A stretch of 6,398 nucleotides of DNA, taken from Armatimonadota bacterium. GTDB taxonomy: Bacteria > Sysuimicrobiota > Sysuimicrobiia > Sysuimicrobiales > JACQTN01. A model generated the notes under the pieces. That model worked only from the letters and a program-made list of their open reading frames with translations, was not told the DNA's origin and did not search any database. Below are positions 5,854-6,398 of the stretch, piece after piece. The translations under genes were made by a program, and so were the position numbers. Position 1 is the stretch's first letter. Each line of letters begins with the position of its first letter. The DNA lies in contig JACQTN010000387.1 of the NCBI GenBank assembly GCA_016210785.1, positions 1-6,398 on the forward strand. Direction: 5' to 3'.

Positions 5854-5883
5854 ATCATATGTTCGAACATTGGGCGGCGTCAA
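5854..5883 (-). promoter_or_regulatory. Promoter P2 of the sigma factor gene with palindromic operator in the spacer
   Basis: On the minus strand TTGACG (5883-5878) and TATGAT (5859-5854), each five of six to consensus, are 18 bp apart. The spacer contains the perfect 12-bp palindrome ATGTTCGAACAT (5859-5870), abutting the -10. Transcription would start near 5847, leaving about 43 nt before the ATG at 5804. A protein bound at the palindrome would block this promoter. Confidence 0.6.
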
Positions 5884-5911
5884 GGTCAGACTTTCGCTAT
5901 GAGACCCTTTC

Positions 5912-5939
5912 ATTATAGTGATCTCGGCCGCTCTGTCAA
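5912..5939 (-). promoter_or_regulatory. Promoter P1 of the sigma factor gene (perfect consensus)
   Basis: On the minus strand TTGACA (5939-5934) and TATAAT (5917-5912) are both exact sigma-70 consensus hexamers, 16 bp apart. Transcription would begin near 5905, giving a leader of about 100 nt that passes through P2. Such a match in DNA this GC-rich is very unlikely to be chance. Confidence 0.85.
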
Positions 5940-6209
5940 CGGCGGTTCGGCCTACACAGGCGTCTGAAATAGAATCACCCTTTACAACGCTGCAGTCTCG
6001 CCCGTTGTTCCCGGGACGAGTTGGCCGGTTCGGCATCCCCGCGCCGGTCTGCTCTGGCACCTGTCCCGCATCCCGCAGGCACCTGCCGCCGCAGGCCGCG
6101 GCGGCGTTTCACGCTGGACCCGCCGCATCACGAGACCTGCGCCAGGGCACGCGTGGCCACCGCGCGCCTGCGCCGTGCCGCCACCGCCGCCAGGCCTGAA
6201 GCCCGGCGG
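5940..6209. other. Intergenic stretch without a recognisable gene
   Basis: About 270 bp upstream of P1 with no open frame that has family features, ribosome site or plausible start. It contains a GC-rich hairpin (GCCGCCGC at 6085-6092 with GCGGCGGC at 6098-6105, loop AGGCC) followed on the plus strand by GTTTCAC, and GGCACCTG repeated directly near 6056 and 6078. No tRNA or known RNA motif was recognised. Confidence 0.5.
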
Positions 6210-6398
6210 GCCAGCAGCCCGTCTCCGAAAGGTCATGCGCAGGGTCGGCTTCCCACGATGTGTCGGTATCGACGCCGCGAGTTGAACGGCGCACGATCGA
6301 ACTCGCGCCGCCGAGCCCGAGCATCACCAGTACTTCGGCACCCGCACCGCCGCGGGTGCGCCGTGAGTCGGTGCGCCGTGAGTCCGGTGAGCGCGGTA
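6210..6398. repeat. Mosaic repeat element, copy 2 (runs off the right edge)
   Basis: The same blocks as copy 1 occur in the same order and orientation: GCCAGCAGC (6210-6218), the 20-nt block (6233-6252), the 15-nt block (6317-6331), a 26-nt gap, then a truncated repeat GCGCCGTGAGTCGGT (6358-6372) and a full 26-mer (6373-6398). Between the first two long blocks and the third there are 57 nt more than in copy 1, including an 8-bp inverted repeat (CGCGAGTT 6276-6283 with AACTCGCG 6300-6307) and a decayed unit-like stretch GGCGCACGATCGAAC that recalls the copy 1 spacer at 942. The array probably continues beyond the window. Confidence 0.8.

Noticed and set aside
4899..5918. 339-codon plus-strand open frame opposite the sigma gene
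   Set aside because: Exact antisense shadow of a well-identified sigma factor.
5982..6236. 84-codon minus-strand frame upstream of the sigma promoters
   Set aside because: Gly/Arg/Ala-rich composition, no ribosome site, no recognisable domain, overlaps the repeat element.

Overview
The window is high-GC bacterial chromosomal DNA, with strong G/C preference at third codon positions and frequent GTG/TTG starts. All six confident genes lie on the minus strand, so transcription runs from right to left. No gene fixes the lineage. The set (SmpB, a primary-like sigma factor, a MogA/MoaB-type protein, a secreted FAD protein) fits a free-living high-GC bacterium, and a Terrabacteria-type lineage is only a guess.

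In transcription order: a compact sigma-70 family factor (5804-4851) sits behind two near-consensus promoters, one holding a perfect 12-bp palindrome in its spacer, and ends in a strong hairpin terminator (4791-4818). A 262-bp gap with a 30-bp near-palindrome precedes a small secreted or envelope protein (4588-3914), which is followed 7 bp later by a MogA/MoaB-type molybdopterin adenylyltransferase (3906-3364). Next come a hotdog-fold thioesterase (3288-2872) and a TTG-started exported FAD-dependent oxidoreductase (2697-1156), which has its own leader with overlapping sigma-70-like and sigma-54-like promoter motifs. Tandem hairpins at the FAD stop codon, a non-coding repeat array and an intrinsic terminator (667-693) then insulate smpB (603-121). 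Left of smpB, the first 30 bases look like a promoter firing out of the window; because ssrA (tmRNA) often lies next to smpB, it is a reasonable candidate for the gene beyond the edge.

The most unusual content is intergenic. A mosaic repeat element occurs twice in the same orientation, at about 737-1085 and from about 6210 past the right edge. Both copies share, in order, GCCAGCAGC, a 20-nt block (19/20 identical), a 15-nt block (identical), a gap of exactly 26 nt, and then units of a 26-nt repeat. In copy 1 the 26-mers recur every 58-68 bp with degenerate, mutually similar spacers, so this is a diverged minisatellite and not a CRISPR. The copies bracket about 5.5 kb holding the sigma factor, secreted protein, mogA, thioesterase and FAD genes.

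The genes look like a mixture of housekeeping functions (ribosome rescue, transcription initiation, molybdenum cofactor) and less defined metabolism. No defence or mobile-element protein genes are visible. The regulatory DNA and the repeat element are the places to look for something new.
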